A stretch of DNA of 33,057 bases, taken from contig NW_003119935.1 of the NCBI RefSeq assembly GCF_000003605.2, forward strand, positions 89,737 through 122,793, written 5' to 3'. Below the pieces are notes generated by a model. That model was not told the DNA's origin, ran no database searches, and saw only the letters and a program-made list of their open reading frames with translations. Below are positions 1 to 11,145 of the stretch, piece by piece. Both the position numbers and the translations under genes were made by a program. Origin of the DNA: Saccoglossus kowalevskii (lineage: Eukaryota > Hemichordata > Enteropneusta > Harrimaniidae). Every line of letters begins with the position of its first letter. Within the stretch, counting starts at the first letter, position 1.

Positions 1-879
1 TTACCACTATTATTAAGTGAAGCTTGAATAGCTTTGGTCTGAATATCATGATGTATGGATATTGTCGCTGTATCGCCTCGACATCCAAGCCAACACAGCT
101 TTAGCTGTGCTCAGCGACATTTATTCTCGGGTCAGGCATTTTCACCGCCTGGCAACCATCATGGTGAAACAAAGGCCATAAAAGTCCCAGAAAACGGTAT
201 TTTGGGATGGTTGTTGTCACTCCCTACATATGCAACATATTTAAATTTGGTTGGATTTCTTCAAAGTTAAGTTTGTGCTGTTTTCTCGATTTTAGCTATT
301 TTCACCGGCTTTTTGATCAGTGCACAGCAGCTCGCGCAGAGTCCATAGAAATACTTGGTAGAGTGGTGCGCGTCTTAAATAGCAACGTGGAGCGTTTAGT
401 GACTTAACTCCGCCTCGAAGATTTTGATAGCTTGGCCAAGCGCGTTGAAGAAAGAAGTTATATGATTGGCTGTTGTTAAACTGATTCTAAACTGTGAGGG
501 CATTGTCACATACACATAGTCCTAATGAAATACTTCAAGGTGATAGTGGAGTGCTTCGCCGGAACATTCACCTTGAAAATTCAAGATGGGTGTAAACTAG
601 CTGACTTAACGTTTCTACACTAAAATACAAACTAGGCTAAGACTAAAAAATTATTGGTCAATGCAGCATAACTACATGATGTTAGTATGGAATGGCAGAT
701 TGCAGCGTGACTGCAACTTGAAGGTATACGACAGCAAGTGCTGCGGCAACACCCTAGTTACATTTCGGCAAGAACAATGATATACAATAACAAAGTGTTA
801 TACTACTAGTGTATTACCACAGGCATATGGTACACAGTCGGAAGCAATAGTTAATATAATGATTTCTCTTTTTTTCCAG
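1..879. other. Non-coding: upstream flank or intron of gene A
   Basis: No convincing coding sequence was found here. The stretch ends in a pyrimidine-rich tract and AG at 878-879, the acceptor for the first recognised exon of gene A, so at least its right end should be intron. The earlier exon(s) of gene A, expected to carry a signal peptide by analogy with gene B, were not found and may lie left of the window. Short open frames at 55-270 and 207-407 lack splice context and look accidental. Confidence 0.5.
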
Positions 880-1356
880 AAAAAACTTTATGACGACAAC
901 TTTGAAATGTTGCTGAATCATCAATTATCTCCCAAAATGGTTTATGATCTTACTCTGAAAACTAAAAAGAATAACTTTCCTGATTCAACAAATGTGTACA
1001 ATCAGTATGAACACACAACTGCCAGTGTACCTGTAACAAGTGGATTATCAGACGCGAATCTTTATGATGATGATGATTCTAATGCAGCTGATTTAACAGG
1101 CGATGAGTTGGAAGCGGAAAGTATAGCATCATACGGACCATATACACAATTTCAGTTCAATTCACAGCCCTCTGAATTTGATAGATCGTTTTCGAGTATT
1201 GTTGACAGCGATGAAGCAGGAATATCCGATCAACTTGATGCGCCACCACCAAACATTGCACACATGGATAGCCTAGATATTCAAAATACGCCCCAAGTCC
1301 CGTTTGGAATCCAGCCACATATTGTGCCCCATTTCCGTGCCGGGTTCCTACCACCG
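880..1356 (+). CDS. Gene A, linker exon
   Basis: An open exon of 159 codons between a polypyrimidine/CAG acceptor and a GTATGT donor. It is rich in Asp, Ser, Asn and Pro and has an acidic run of four Asp, so it is probably disordered. It begins Lys-Lys-Leu-Tyr-Asp-Asp-Asn and ends Phe-Leu-Pro-Pro. The start and end loosely match exon 2 of gene B, which begins Leu-Phe-Glu-Gln-Asp-Asn and ends Leu-Leu-Pro-Leu. Confidence 0.7.
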
Positions 1357-2805
1357 GTATGTATGTATGACATTCACATATAGCAATAAGGCGCTATCAA
1401 CGTTGTCGCATGTCAATGTTGGCTTCTATTTGCTTTTTATACCTCGCTGCAAATTTAAATCGCCACTTAATTGACTGTCTGGGCTCAGAGTTGTATTTAT
1501 ACTAGCCAGAAAGCAGGACTTGCAGTACTCTCATATCTCGCGAACGTCATTGTAAATTTTAAGATTGATTTCAGTATGTGTTACTATTAAATTGAAAGTG
1601 TTACTAGTAAATGAACGCAACAAACATCACTGTAATCCTATTCTCTACTCTGTGTAGCCAATGGTTAAAGTGGAAGCCTGGTTTTCTTGGGAAGATTTTC
1701 CAATATTCAGTGACAGCATTGTGGTCCCACCCATGGCAGATGTAGTGGAAGTTCTGGATAAAGCCTATGCGAGTTTCGTGAGAAAACGTTCTGTCTCTAA
1801 CTACCCATATCCCTCTCACTATGAAATAGAAAGAGTAAGTGGGAACTGTGTTATTCTGAAGGACTTTGTGGGTGTTCCTGTACAAAACCAACTAGCATGG
1901 ACAATAACAATACTAGGACTACGAGGCGAGGTAAGACAAACATTGTGACTTAGGCATGTACCCTGGTCACCTTTCAAACTGCTATATTTTAGTTATTACT
2001 AGTCGTTGATTTTTAAATCTGCATGTTTAGCATTTCAACACGTTTTGAAACAACGATTCCTGATCTTAAATTCAAACACGTTTCAAACACGTGGTACCTC
2101 AAATGGCAAACATTCAACCTCATCTGCTGTTGAGAACACATCTCCTTAGATCTTTCGCTTTATGAGATGCCGATTGTTTATAAATAATATGAATAATTAT
2201 GATGTCTGTAATTGGGGTCCAAACAGGGATTGGATCCCTATTGTTATCGTTCTCGATTTTCTTCTTCTTCCGACGTTTTTTATGTGCGCTTGTTTGATAA
2301 AACCGCTGAAGGAATCTCCTCAAACTTGCGGATTTAGAGCGGGAGGGTCGTCACCTGCGCACGCGCGGGAATTGAGTCCCAAACGATGATAACAGTACAC
2401 GTTAAGAACGCAAAGGCTCATGGGTAGACGCTTGTTTGTAAACAATGACACGCTATGGCCACCTGGCGCATGCGTAGGTGACGACTCCCCCGCTTTAAAG
2501 TATGTAATATTTTATTTCATCTGTGTCATATTACTCAATAGCATGCGATTTGTAAAGACATTTTTTTAAAGAAAAACTGAGAAATGCACAGTAAATTTTA
2601 CTTTCAGCAGTGACAACATGCAGTATAAAATTAGTCGAATTCGCTTTAACTAATATTTGTTATTTTTCTTCTGTTGTGACAGAAACTATCCGAGAGCTTG
2701 TGCCTGCCACCAGCAGACCTGTACGTGTTGTCTGGTTATACAGTTGAGCTTGTGTATGGACCCTTTACTTCAATAGAAGACGAAAAAAGGAATGTTAACT
2801 TGTGA
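880..2805 (+). CDS. Gene A (3' part): protein with low-complexity linker and C-terminal transcobalamin-like beta-grasp domain
   Basis: Three exons are joined: 880-1356, 1658-1930 and 2683-2805 (stop TGA 2803-2805). All junctions are phase 0, with acceptors ending in CAG, TAG and CAG and donors GTATGT and GTAAGA. They encode 290 residues: 159 of Asp/Ser/Pro-rich linker, then about 131 residues of domain. The domain has a run with the spacing of strand, helix (an Asp-Val-Val-Glu-Val-Leu-Asp-Lys-Ala stretch) and strands, a Cys at residue 64 of the second exon, a Trp 17 residues later, then Cys-Leu-Pro and Gly-Tyr-Thr-Val in the last exon. The same pattern occurs in gene B. From memory of the families this resembles the C-terminal beta-grasp domain of transcobalamin/intrinsic factor (DUF4430-like); cobalamin binding is not implied, because the barrel domain that makes most contacts is absent from the visible part. 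The start lies upstream and was not found. Homology of A and B is seen directly; the family name is inferred. Confidence 0.72.
1658..1930 (+). CDS. Gene A, exon carrying most of the beta-grasp-like domain
   Basis: An exon of 91 codons, phase 0 at both ends, after TGTGTAG and before GTAAGA. It contains the conserved Cys (residue 64) and Trp (residue 81); the exon ends 10 residues after the Trp, exactly as in exon 3 of gene B. Confidence 0.75.
2334..2498 (+). mobile_element. MITE copy 1, TTAA-flanked (piggyBac-like), in intron 2 of gene A
   Basis: A 165-bp element (flanks included) with terminal inverted repeats of about 28 bases containing GTCGTCACCTGCGCA-type sequence. The right flank is TTAA and the left flank is TTAG, one mutation away. 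It is homologous over its whole length to 4138-4301 on the opposite strand. TTAA flanks are typical of piggyBac-type elements; no transposase is present, so it is non-autonomous. Confidence 0.8.
2683..2805 (+). CDS. Gene A, last exon
   Basis: Forty codons plus stop after the acceptor TGTGACAG. Cys is residue 7, followed by Leu-Pro; Gly-Tyr-Thr-Val occupies residues 18-21, the same positions as in the last exon of gene B. The C-terminal tail is short, charged and not shared. Confidence 0.75.
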   Translation, partial: KLSESLCLPPADLYVLSGYTVELVYGPFTSIEDEKRNVNL

Positions 2806-2810
2806 AAAAT

Positions 2811-2816
2811 AATAAA
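2811..2816 (+). terminator. Possible poly(A) signal of gene A
   Basis: AATAAA begins five bases after the stop codon, which would give an unusually short 3' UTR. A second AATAAA at 3211-3216 is an equally good candidate and would give a 3' UTR of about 400 bases. Confidence 0.4.
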
Positions 2817-3580
2817 CACTTTCCTTTATCTGGATAGTATCGCCATAAACTATATTGCTAAGGCACCACAATTTCAGTAATTGGTACAGTCTATAAAAGT
2901 GTCTTTGAGAAGAATCCAAATCTGCAATATACAACGTGTTGCTGTAAATCACGTACTTATATCACATTAAATGTACACAGACAATTAATTATGATTTTGT
3001 TAAAATTTAGTCGTATTGTCCAATGTTGTAACAGTTTACAGTTGTGTCATATGACCACATGTACCCAGATTTAAAGATATGTATAATAATAATGATAATT
3101 CTAATTATTGTTGTTTAATTTATGTAATTTCTTATCAATTGATATGTATATTTGTGGAAGTATTATTTATATTAATAATTTAGTTCTTCAACTATATACA
3201 CAACAACATTAATAAATATAAGGTAACCTTTTACAGATTTCAAACTCGTACGATTGTCTTTACTTGAAAACACTTCTTCATTGCTTTGTACAAATAGAAC
3301 ATCAAGTGAATTAACGCATCAGCTAACATGCTATACAGATGTGACAGCCTTTAGGGCAACACGCCGATCGGAAGGACGAAGCTTCTGTGTATTCATGTGT
3401 GACCATGCAATATCAGATTTCGGAACTTCTACTTGCAATTAATAAATTTAATTGCACTCCGAGTAAATTTGACCCATTTGATATCCGCTGTGTGCCATAT
3501 ATCCGTTTCGCAGTTTTTAAAACATTTCGATAACGGAAACGTAATTTATGATCGCGGAGTCATTGAGACTACGTAGTGAT
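2817..3580. other. Non-coding AT-rich stretch, probably partly 3' UTR of gene A
   Basis: The sequence is strongly AT-rich and has an alternative AATAAA at 3211. The open frame at 3254-3442 has no splice signals, domain or compositional support. Confidence 0.4.
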
Positions 3581-3581
3581 T

Positions 3582-3815
3582 GGTGATTTGCATAAATGAT
3601 TTGAAAGGGGTAGTTGTCGCGCCACATATGCGTCAGATTTCTTTGGATAAATACGTTGATTTCCCCGGTATTGGTGTTCATAGGTTAGGGAACACACAGA
3701 GGATTGTAATGCACAATATGAACCTCGGTACCGCCTTTGCATTTCACTGTGATGGAGGTTATCAACAATTTCGATCATATACTAGGACCCATATCTGACG
3801 CATAAGCGAATCACC
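3582..3815. repeat. Possible decayed inverted-repeat element
   Basis: A perfect 12-base inverted repeat, TATGCGTCAGAT at 3627-3638 against its complement at 3793-3804, lies inside a second imperfect pair, GGTGATTTGC (3582-3591) against GCGAATCACC (3806-3815). No target-site duplication was found, so this may be an old MITE relic or chance. Confidence 0.3.
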
Positions 3816-4137
3816 GTTAGTTGACCCTCACGGTTTTCGGGACGCATCGTTTACTATTCACTATATACTGGTCTTTTCATAACCAAAATAGATGAAACAA
3901 TCTCACGATGCGCGGTCATGTTGCCACTGGGTGAATAAGAATATTATCATAATATTTAGTATGCCTGTATGAGCCAAATAGATGACAGGTTATTACTACA
4001 TGAGGATAATAACAATTATTGCAATGCTTTATTGCACTATAATCTATTATATAGGAATACATAACCAACGTCATTATATACTAAAGTTATTTTCCAAACC
4101 TACGCTGTGTAAACAGCAAATCTAAAGTTTGATGTAG

Positions 4138-4301
4138 TTAAAGCGGGGGAGTCGTCACCTGCGCATGCGGCAAACGGCCATAGCGTGTCGCTGTTGACAA
4201 ACAAGCGTCTACCCATGAGCCTTTGCGTTTTAGCGTGCGTTGTTATTGGCGCTTAAAACTCAATTCCCGCGCATGCGCAGGTGACGATCCTTCCATTTTA
4301 A
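4138..4301 (-). mobile_element. MITE copy 2, TTAA-flanked, inverted relative to copy 1
   Basis: Its reverse complement aligns end to end with 2334-2498, including an internal block of about 30 nearly identical bases around GGCTCATGGGTAGACGC. Both flanks are a clean TTAA (4138-4141 and 4298-4301). The first bases of one terminal repeat have decayed (ATGGAAGG against GCGGGGG). Confidence 0.82.
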
Positions 4302-4671
4302 AAAACACCAAGGAACGATTATGTCGAATTACAATAGAACGCTTTGTTAACTGGCAAATTTGTTAATTTAAAGCCCTTCAATATGCTTAAATTTGTGAAA
4401 TGAAGGACCAATGAAAATAAATGGTTTTACAGTACGCCGTTTCTGTAAGTCGCGCCATCCAGCGACAAAGTGGATAAGTGTTTAAAAGGAAGCAAAGGAC
4501 ACCGTGGAGGGCGTTGATACTGTTTTGATCTGTGGTCGTCCGCCAATGAATACATACTGGAATAAATAATAACAAACTACCAAACATCATTGTCAAGTTT
4601 AATGACAGTGCTTACACCCATTTATGCCATGTTGATGTCACGGAAGGAAATTATATTATAATTTTGATTAC

Positions 4672-5349
4672 CTAAGTTCCCCGGGGGTCCGACTTGTGGA
4701 AATACCTGGAACCCATGTCTGTGAAAGGGGTTTTCAAAATGACCCAAAATACGTTTTTAAAGGACAAAATTTCGTACCCTTTTCCCTGTTAGAAAGCTTA
4801 AAGATCACACACCTTGAACTCGCGCCTGATCTCGCGATATTTAGGCTTTCTAACCCTTCAGTGTAAGCACGGGTTGGTCATAAGCCGTGATCGCCCGTGA
4901 TCGAGGGTCGTTAACCAGGGGCCGGACGTTTCCTCGTACCCTTTTCAATGTTAGAAAGCTAAATGATCACACACCTTGAACTCGCGCCTGATCTCGCGAT
5001 ATTTAGGCTTTCCAACCCTTCAGTGTAAGCACGGGTTGGTCAGAAGCCGTGATCGCCCGTGACCGAGGGTCGTTAACCAGGGGCCGGACGTTTCCTCGTT
5101 TTTGCAATCATTGAAATCCTTAAAGCAATAAAAAAAAAAAACGATAATACCATTTAAAAAATAACCACCCTTATCACGCTGGCAGTACCGGAAAAGACAC
5201 CCTTTTTGGCTATTTTGACTGAAATGGTAACCCTAAACGCTTAACGCGCGTTAACGTGCTTTTCTTTAAAAATACACCCTTTTAAGGCGTTTTCTTTCAC
5301 AGACATACGTTCCAGATCATTCTTTAAGTCGGCCCCCCGGGCTAAGTCC
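4672..5349. mobile_element. Non-autonomous hAT-like transposon (MITE) with 8-bp target duplication
   Basis: The element is 4680-5341 (662 bp). It starts CCCGGGGGTCCGACTT and ends with the complement of CCCGGGGGGCCGACTT. Its imperfect terminal inverted repeats run about 50 bp, including a shared ATGTCTGTGAAAG block. It is flanked by CTAAGTTC (4672-4679) and CTAAGTCC (5342-5349), which agree at 7 of 8 bases. An 8-bp duplication is characteristic of the hAT superfamily. No transposase frame is present. Confidence 0.78.
4772..5098. repeat. Two-copy 162-bp tandem repeat inside the hAT-like element
   Basis: Units start at TCGTACCC, positions 4772 and 4934, and are nearly identical. Each contains an internal inverted repeat, GTTAGAAAGC against GCTTTCTAAC (one mismatch in the second unit), that could fold into a hairpin about 70 bases long. 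The unit also carries CACGGG and CCCGTG arms. Confidence 0.85.
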
Positions 5350-6206
<857 letters not shown>

Positions 6207-6794
6207 ACACTAAACTATGGCCTACAAGACTGAATATGCACTGGTAGTTAGTATAGTGCGCATGTGCTTGGACGTGGTGTTGCTATTTTGTGTCTACTTA
6301 AAATATAGAAAATACTGAAAAAATAACAATACCTACCGGAATTAAACTTGGCTGAAATCGTTAAAACAATGAAAATGTCAGAATTTTGCGCTCATTTGCG
6401 ATTTACGTATAACTTACTTTCAATTTTATTACAGGCGAGCAATATTGATAATGTATTATACATTACCATTTTTGATGCAGAATCAATTGATGGAAATTGT
6501 ATGTAGTTCATGATGTATATGTTGTTGTTAATAACAATACCGCGGTTTGCACTAACTAAAATGTCTTTATCTTTATCATATTCAACTGTAACAATTTATC
6601 ATTGAAATGAAATTGAAAATGTAATTTAGAATTATATTTATACTTTACTACAGGAATAAGTACAACAACCATTAAATCAAATGATTCTGATAATTTCACA
6701 AGGAAAGCATTGCTAATTTTTCATTGTTTCAGTGGGATACATGCATGATACGATCGGCTCATTTGTATAAATATCAGTGAGCTATGAAAGTAGC

Positions 6795-6950
6795 GTTTCA
6801 AAGTATGTGTTTACATGTTTCAAAGTATGTGTTTACATGTTTCAAAGTATGTGTTTACATGTTTCAAAGTATGTGTTTACATGTTTCAAAGTATGTGTTT
6901 ACATGTTTCAAAGTATGTGTTTACATGTTTCAAAGTATGTGTTTACATGT
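6795..6950. repeat. 22-bp minisatellite, about 7 identical copies
   Basis: The unit GTTTCAAAGTATGTGTTTAC plus AT is repeated seven times without visible change, starting at 6795 and ending with two further bases. Because 22 is not a multiple of 3, it reads through all three frames and makes spurious repetitive open frames (6777-6966). Confidence 0.97.
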
Positions 6951-8039
6951 GCATTTTGAAATATAACACTTGTTGAACGCAATAAAATCATGTGTGGATT
7001 TATCCCTTCAAAAAAAAATAAAGCAGTGGCACCAAAATGATTGCCGTTTGAATTGTTTTGCAATAGACACAATTTTAGAATGAAATGATTTGATATATAT
7101 GTGAAGTGTATATTGTTGCGTCAAATCCAAATTAGACATTGCCCTCTAGTGGCTGCATTTTTATGTATTTCTTGGGTTCATACCGTGTTCTCTGGCGATG
7201 AAAATGATTATTTCCTTGAAACATCTCTTCACTTTATTCCATCATTATTTCAATTAAGTCTGATTATTGGTCGACTGGTTATCATATCAATCTATATTTC
7301 ATCTGCTTTTGTATCGCATTTTTTGAAACAAGTATTTATATCATGTGAAAAAGCATACCCAAACACACTACTTAGTATGACATCACTTTCTATATTTTGA
7401 ATTATATTTGGATGGAAATGAGGGTGAAGAAAGGATAGTTTCCTCTGTGTCACATTTAACATATACTCAAGTTGACATTATAGTTAGACCTATGTGACCT
7501 GGTAATTATGATTGTTTGAAATTACTCGAAATTTGAGATTTATGTACTTTGCAAAATGTATTATTGTCGCCAACCAGAATTCACGAAAAGATATTATAAA
7601 ATTAATTGTTCACAGGCAAGGCATCCACGATGTTCTGTTAAAATCGTAATGGAGGTTAAATTGATGCATTATTATATTTGTTCAATATTTCATGATATTT
7701 AATTGAATATCAATTGTGGTACAAAAGTACTTTGTTCTGCCAGCTTAACTTATGAAATACATCAGAGCATCTGATGAACTTGAATTATGAGGGAAATGGA
7801 AAAGGAAATTAACACTGTATATTGAGCTAGTGTTAGTATACCTACAAGAGGACAGGAAATGTTATGCAAAATGTCGCCATGCGTGAGAAATATACATGAG
7901 AATAACATTTAAAGCTGAAAGACCCAATGAAACTATTTGATCAACATCGTACACAAACTGATCGTAATCCAAAGAAGAATGAAACCAGGAACCAAATGAT
8001 TTATTCAACTAAAACATCACTGACCTGATAGATCAGACA
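6951..8039. other. Non-coding, no gene recognised
   Basis: AT-rich sequence. The 99-codon open frame at 7101-7400 is hydrophobic and Ile/Ser/Phe-rich as expected of AT-rich noise, and has no splice or domain support. A CTCF-like match lies at 7139-7152. Confidence 0.5.
7139..7152 (-). promoter_or_regulatory. CTCF-like motif match
   Basis: The reverse complement reads CCACTAGAGGGCAA and matches 13 of 14 positions of CCASYAGRKGGCRS, the best of the four matches together with 16579-16592. Confidence 0.3.
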
Positions 8040-8275
8040 GCAAGGAATCTTATGTGAAAACAAAAATACCTGGTACAAATCCGAATCTAGCTGTACTAAA
8101 TTTCAGAAACACAGAATCACCAAGTATAAAGTCCAAAGACTCATATACCTACAATGAATAAACTTCTCAAACCAACAATAGTTGAAAATGTAGAACATAA
8201 GATAAAGAAGAACAAAGCCAGACAGGTCACAAAGTAGGCAATGTCAGAATAACTGCCAAACCTGGAAAGAAGTCA
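8040..8275 (+). pseudogene. Relic of a Ty3/gypsy-type retrotransposon integrase (C-terminal part)
   Basis: Two neighbouring frames show coding-like stretches in the order expected near the end of a gypsy-class integrase. First comes a Leu-Asn-Phe-Arg-Asn-Thr motif (8095-8112). After a frame change near 8130 comes a Leu-Leu-Lys-Pro stretch followed by a Lys/Arg-rich helix ending Lys-Ala-Arg-Gln (8163-8225). Then a stop occurs, and a further frame gives a short Val-Arg-Ile stretch. The family assignment is from memory of such integrase tails, not from an alignment. The copy is broken by at least two frameshifts and a stop and cannot be functional. No LTRs or other pol domains were recognised beside it. 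Confidence 0.5.
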
Positions 8276-8390
8276 ACATGCAATGCATGCACACTAAAGT
8301 ATAATTATGAAGTTATAACAAAGAATGAACAGGAATTCTTATATATATATCAAATTCAGCAGCTGTCAATATTACAGAAAATGTTGCGCC

Positions 8391-8465
8391 TCAGCCACAC
8401 CAGATAACCAAGCACTCAGCCACACCAGATAACCAAGCACTCAGCCACACCAGATAACCAAGCAA
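8391..8465. repeat. 25-bp tandem repeat, 3 copies
   Basis: The unit TCAGCCACACCAGATAACCA plus AGCAC starts at 8391, 8416 and 8441; the copies look identical up to the last base. It sits directly downstream of the integrase relic. Confidence 0.95.
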
Positions 8466-10031
8466 ACCCCACGATCACTTAATAGGCTATGTATTATAGC
8501 TAGAACACGGTAGTTATCTGCAAAAGTTACATATATGAAAACTGTCCATTAGTTAAGAGATACACGAATTTATTCTACAATTTGCCCTCGAATTTAAACA
8601 CACTATTTTGTTCTGGTTCTAGAAAATATCGTTGTATAACTGTACTATCACTTTATTGCATTAATATGTATTATTATTCAATGTTCATGTTTGCAGTTGA
8701 GTAAGCATGGTTTGAAAGTGTATGGTTAAATAACACAGCATATGATTCATTTCATATTTACATATTTTGATGAAGTACTTTCCATCACCAATCCTAAATT
8801 TAATGATTATATTTTTCTGCTGCATTCTTAGATCTGATCAGCTTTATACCAGACTATATGACAAAAGATCATCAATTTTCGACACCTTTACAGCAGTAAC
8901 TCAATTCTCTGCTACATATGGGGTAAAAATTCAAAAGGTCTTTTGGCAGATATAATTACCTTGCATCAATGTAACATGAAAGAAAGCATTGGTTTTCGAA
9001 TTTCGGTAGCTTCTTTTGGCGTTTTTTCACTGATCGACGATATAATATATAGCAGTATATATTAAACGAAATACTCCATTCCTGTCGCAATAATTTGATT
9101 CTTTCTTATTGGTCAATTACCTTAATGTCAGAAAATATGACATAGAACACTTGTACTGTGATTAAACTAAAACCAAAATACACCCTAAAAAGTCGAAATA
9201 TTCTGAATAGTTAGTTTTTATCAGATGACTTGGGTTTTTTGCTTTCAATTTTGTGCGATCGCACTTTGTTATTGAGTGGTTTCACAAATTTCATGATCTG
9301 TATACATCCAGTACTGCGTATGTAATCGACTGTGTACTCGAGTTATTATGAGGACTCCCACATTATGCACTCAGACGGTACATATTTTCATCGAACAACG
9401 AATACTCTTAGGGTACGTTTCTCTGCTTTCACGGTATCCTCGTTATTCAGCAATATAATGAGGGCGCTACATATTTTTGATGAGATCACTATGATTGTGT
9501 ATGATATAAGATTATCGATTTGTAAACGCGTTTATTTAGATATATTGACTCCCACCATTGGAATTTGAAGTGTTTTGTGTCATCATTTGTAGAAGAGGAA
9601 ACGTACTTTTTCTGCCAGTTGCAGCATAAATGTTTATAGGCTTGAATTTTAAAATTAGTAGATGCTCACCAACTCATTCCGACACTTACTTTTCAAGACA
9701 TCATTCACGAGTTAACATAGCACACAAAGCAGATAAACAATGCGCCATCAGATGTGTGAGCAAATATTTTTTCATTACTCAGAAATGACACGACAAAGCC
9801 ATGACTTGTTATCTGGTGTCACTGCATTATTTATTTATTTATTTGCTTCATAACTCGAGCCCATTATTTGGATAGTTCAACAAATCCAGTTGGGGCATCG
9901 AATTACTTGTGTGAAATGGTGTTTATATGTCATCGGCTGAAACGGGAAATGAAATTCTTGATAGCGACGATGCTTTTCAGTTACGTAAATGTAAGTTACG
10001 TAAGTTTGGTATAAACATTTAATGAAGAACT
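8466..10031. other. Non-coding, no gene recognised
   Basis: AT-rich with scattered stops. The open frame at 9332-9568 (78 codons) lacks splice signals and any known motif. Confidence 0.5.
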
Positions 10032-10770
10032 GTCGTTTATGGCACATTGTTTAATAGTGAAGTATCTTATAGGACACAGTGTTCAAAAGAAGTCCATTTT
10101 AGAGTGCAGTGTTCAATAGAGAAGTCTCGTTTAGGGTACAGTGTTCAATAGATAAGTCTCTTTTAGGGCACAGTGTTCAATATGAAGTCTCTTTTAGGGT
10201 ACAATGTTCAATTGAGAAGTCTCATTTAGCGTACAGTGTTCAATAGAGAAGTCTATTTATGTTACAATGTACAATAGAGAAGTATCTTCTAGGCTACTGT
10301 GTTCAATAGCGAAGTCTCGTTTAGGGTACAGTGTTCAATAGAAAGTCTCTTTTATGATACAATATTCAATAAAGAAGTACCTTCTAGGGTACTGTGTTCA
10401 ATAGCGAAGTCTCGTTTAGGGTACAGTGTTCAATAGAAAGTCTCTTTTAGGATACAATATTCAATAGAGAAGTACCTTCTAGGGTACTGTGTTCAATAGC
10501 GAAGTCTTTTTTAGGTTACAATGTTCGATAGAGAAGTATCTTCTAGGGTACTGTGTTCAATAGAGAAGGCTCGTTTAGGGTACAGTGTTCAACAGAGAAG
10601 TCTCGTTTAAGGTAAAGTGTTCAATAGAGAAGTCTCATTTAGGGTACAGTGTTCAACAGAGAAGTCTCGTTTTAGGTACCAAGTTCAGTAGAGAAGTCTC
10701 GTTTATAGTACATTATTCAAAACGGGATGTCGTTTAGGGTGCGATATTCATTGAAGAGTTCTCATTTCGG
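10032..10770. repeat. Degenerate 31-32-bp minisatellite with 95-bp higher-order repeat
   Basis: About 23 diverged units of the form TACAGTGTTCAATAGAGAAG plus TCTCGTTTAGGG. Three consecutive unit types (TACTGTGTTC..., TACAGTGTTC..., TACAATATTC...) form a block that recurs at exactly 95 bp: the ACTGTGTTCAATAGCG marker starts at 10296, 10391 and 10486. Flanking units are more diverged, as expected when arrays expand from the middle. Confidence 0.93.
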
Positions 10771-10937
10771 GTTAAAGATACATTTATAATAGAAGTGAAG
10801 GTTAAACCAGGTCACCCCGTATATACTTTGATACAAACACCTTTCCTTGTGTGAGAAGGAAAATATAGTCTGTTATACATATTACTATATATATATATAT
10901 ATTTTTTTATTTAGATAATGACAATTTGTTGGTCACA

Positions 10938-10951
10938 GCGCCCTCTAGTAT
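10938..10951 (-). promoter_or_regulatory. CTCF-like motif match
   Basis: GCGCCCTCTAGT, reverse strand, matches 12 of 14 positions of the CTCF-type consensus, with the two terminal positions wrong. Confidence 0.22.
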
Positions 10952-11063
10952 TTGTTGGGAAACATGTTTATTTAGAATGCTCTGATTGGATGGAAGTTCG
11001 AGCCTAGCAAGGTATGATAGAATTGGCCTGTTATGTTCAGATTCAAATAAGTATTAACCACTA

Positions 11064-11145
11064 ATTTGACAGGGAAGTGATACTTATAATGCAGCAAGCA
11101 TTTTAATTGCTGTTGTGGTCGAGTTTTTATATTTTCCTGTCAAAT
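11064..11145. repeat. Nested inverted repeat, possible hairpin
   Basis: Outer arms ATTTGACAGG (11064-11073) and CCTGTCAAAT (11136-11145) are perfect complements. Inside them CAGCAA and TTGCTG pair again around a short loop. The middle of the arms pairs poorly, so a microRNA precursor is not supported. Confidence 0.4.

Noticed and set aside
661..720. Possible first exon of gene A ending AAG|GTATAC in phase 0
   Set aside because: The peptide would be about 20 residues with no signal-peptide character; the donor and frame could easily be chance.
6777..6966. Repetitive Cys/Val/Phe-rich open frames
   Set aside because: They are the three-frame translation of the 22-bp minisatellite.
7101..7400. 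99-codon open frame
   Set aside because: No splice signals, no domain, and composition typical of AT-rich noise; one frame of this length is expected by chance in 33 kb.
7771..7780. CTGATGA word considered as a second hammerhead core
   Set aside because: No GAAA element and no stem II or III partner follow; the same applies to CTGATGA words near 23350 and 30530.
8391..8465. Short direct repeats considered as a CRISPR-like array
   Set aside because: Repeats are contiguous without spacers, and the context is eukaryotic.
10995..11004. GTTCGAGCC, a match to a Pol III B box
   Set aside because: No A box, no terminator and no acceptor-stem pairing.
11064..11145. Hairpin considered as a microRNA precursor
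   Set aside because: The stem pairs well only at the outer 10 and inner 6 bases; the region that would hold the mature RNA is mostly unpaired.
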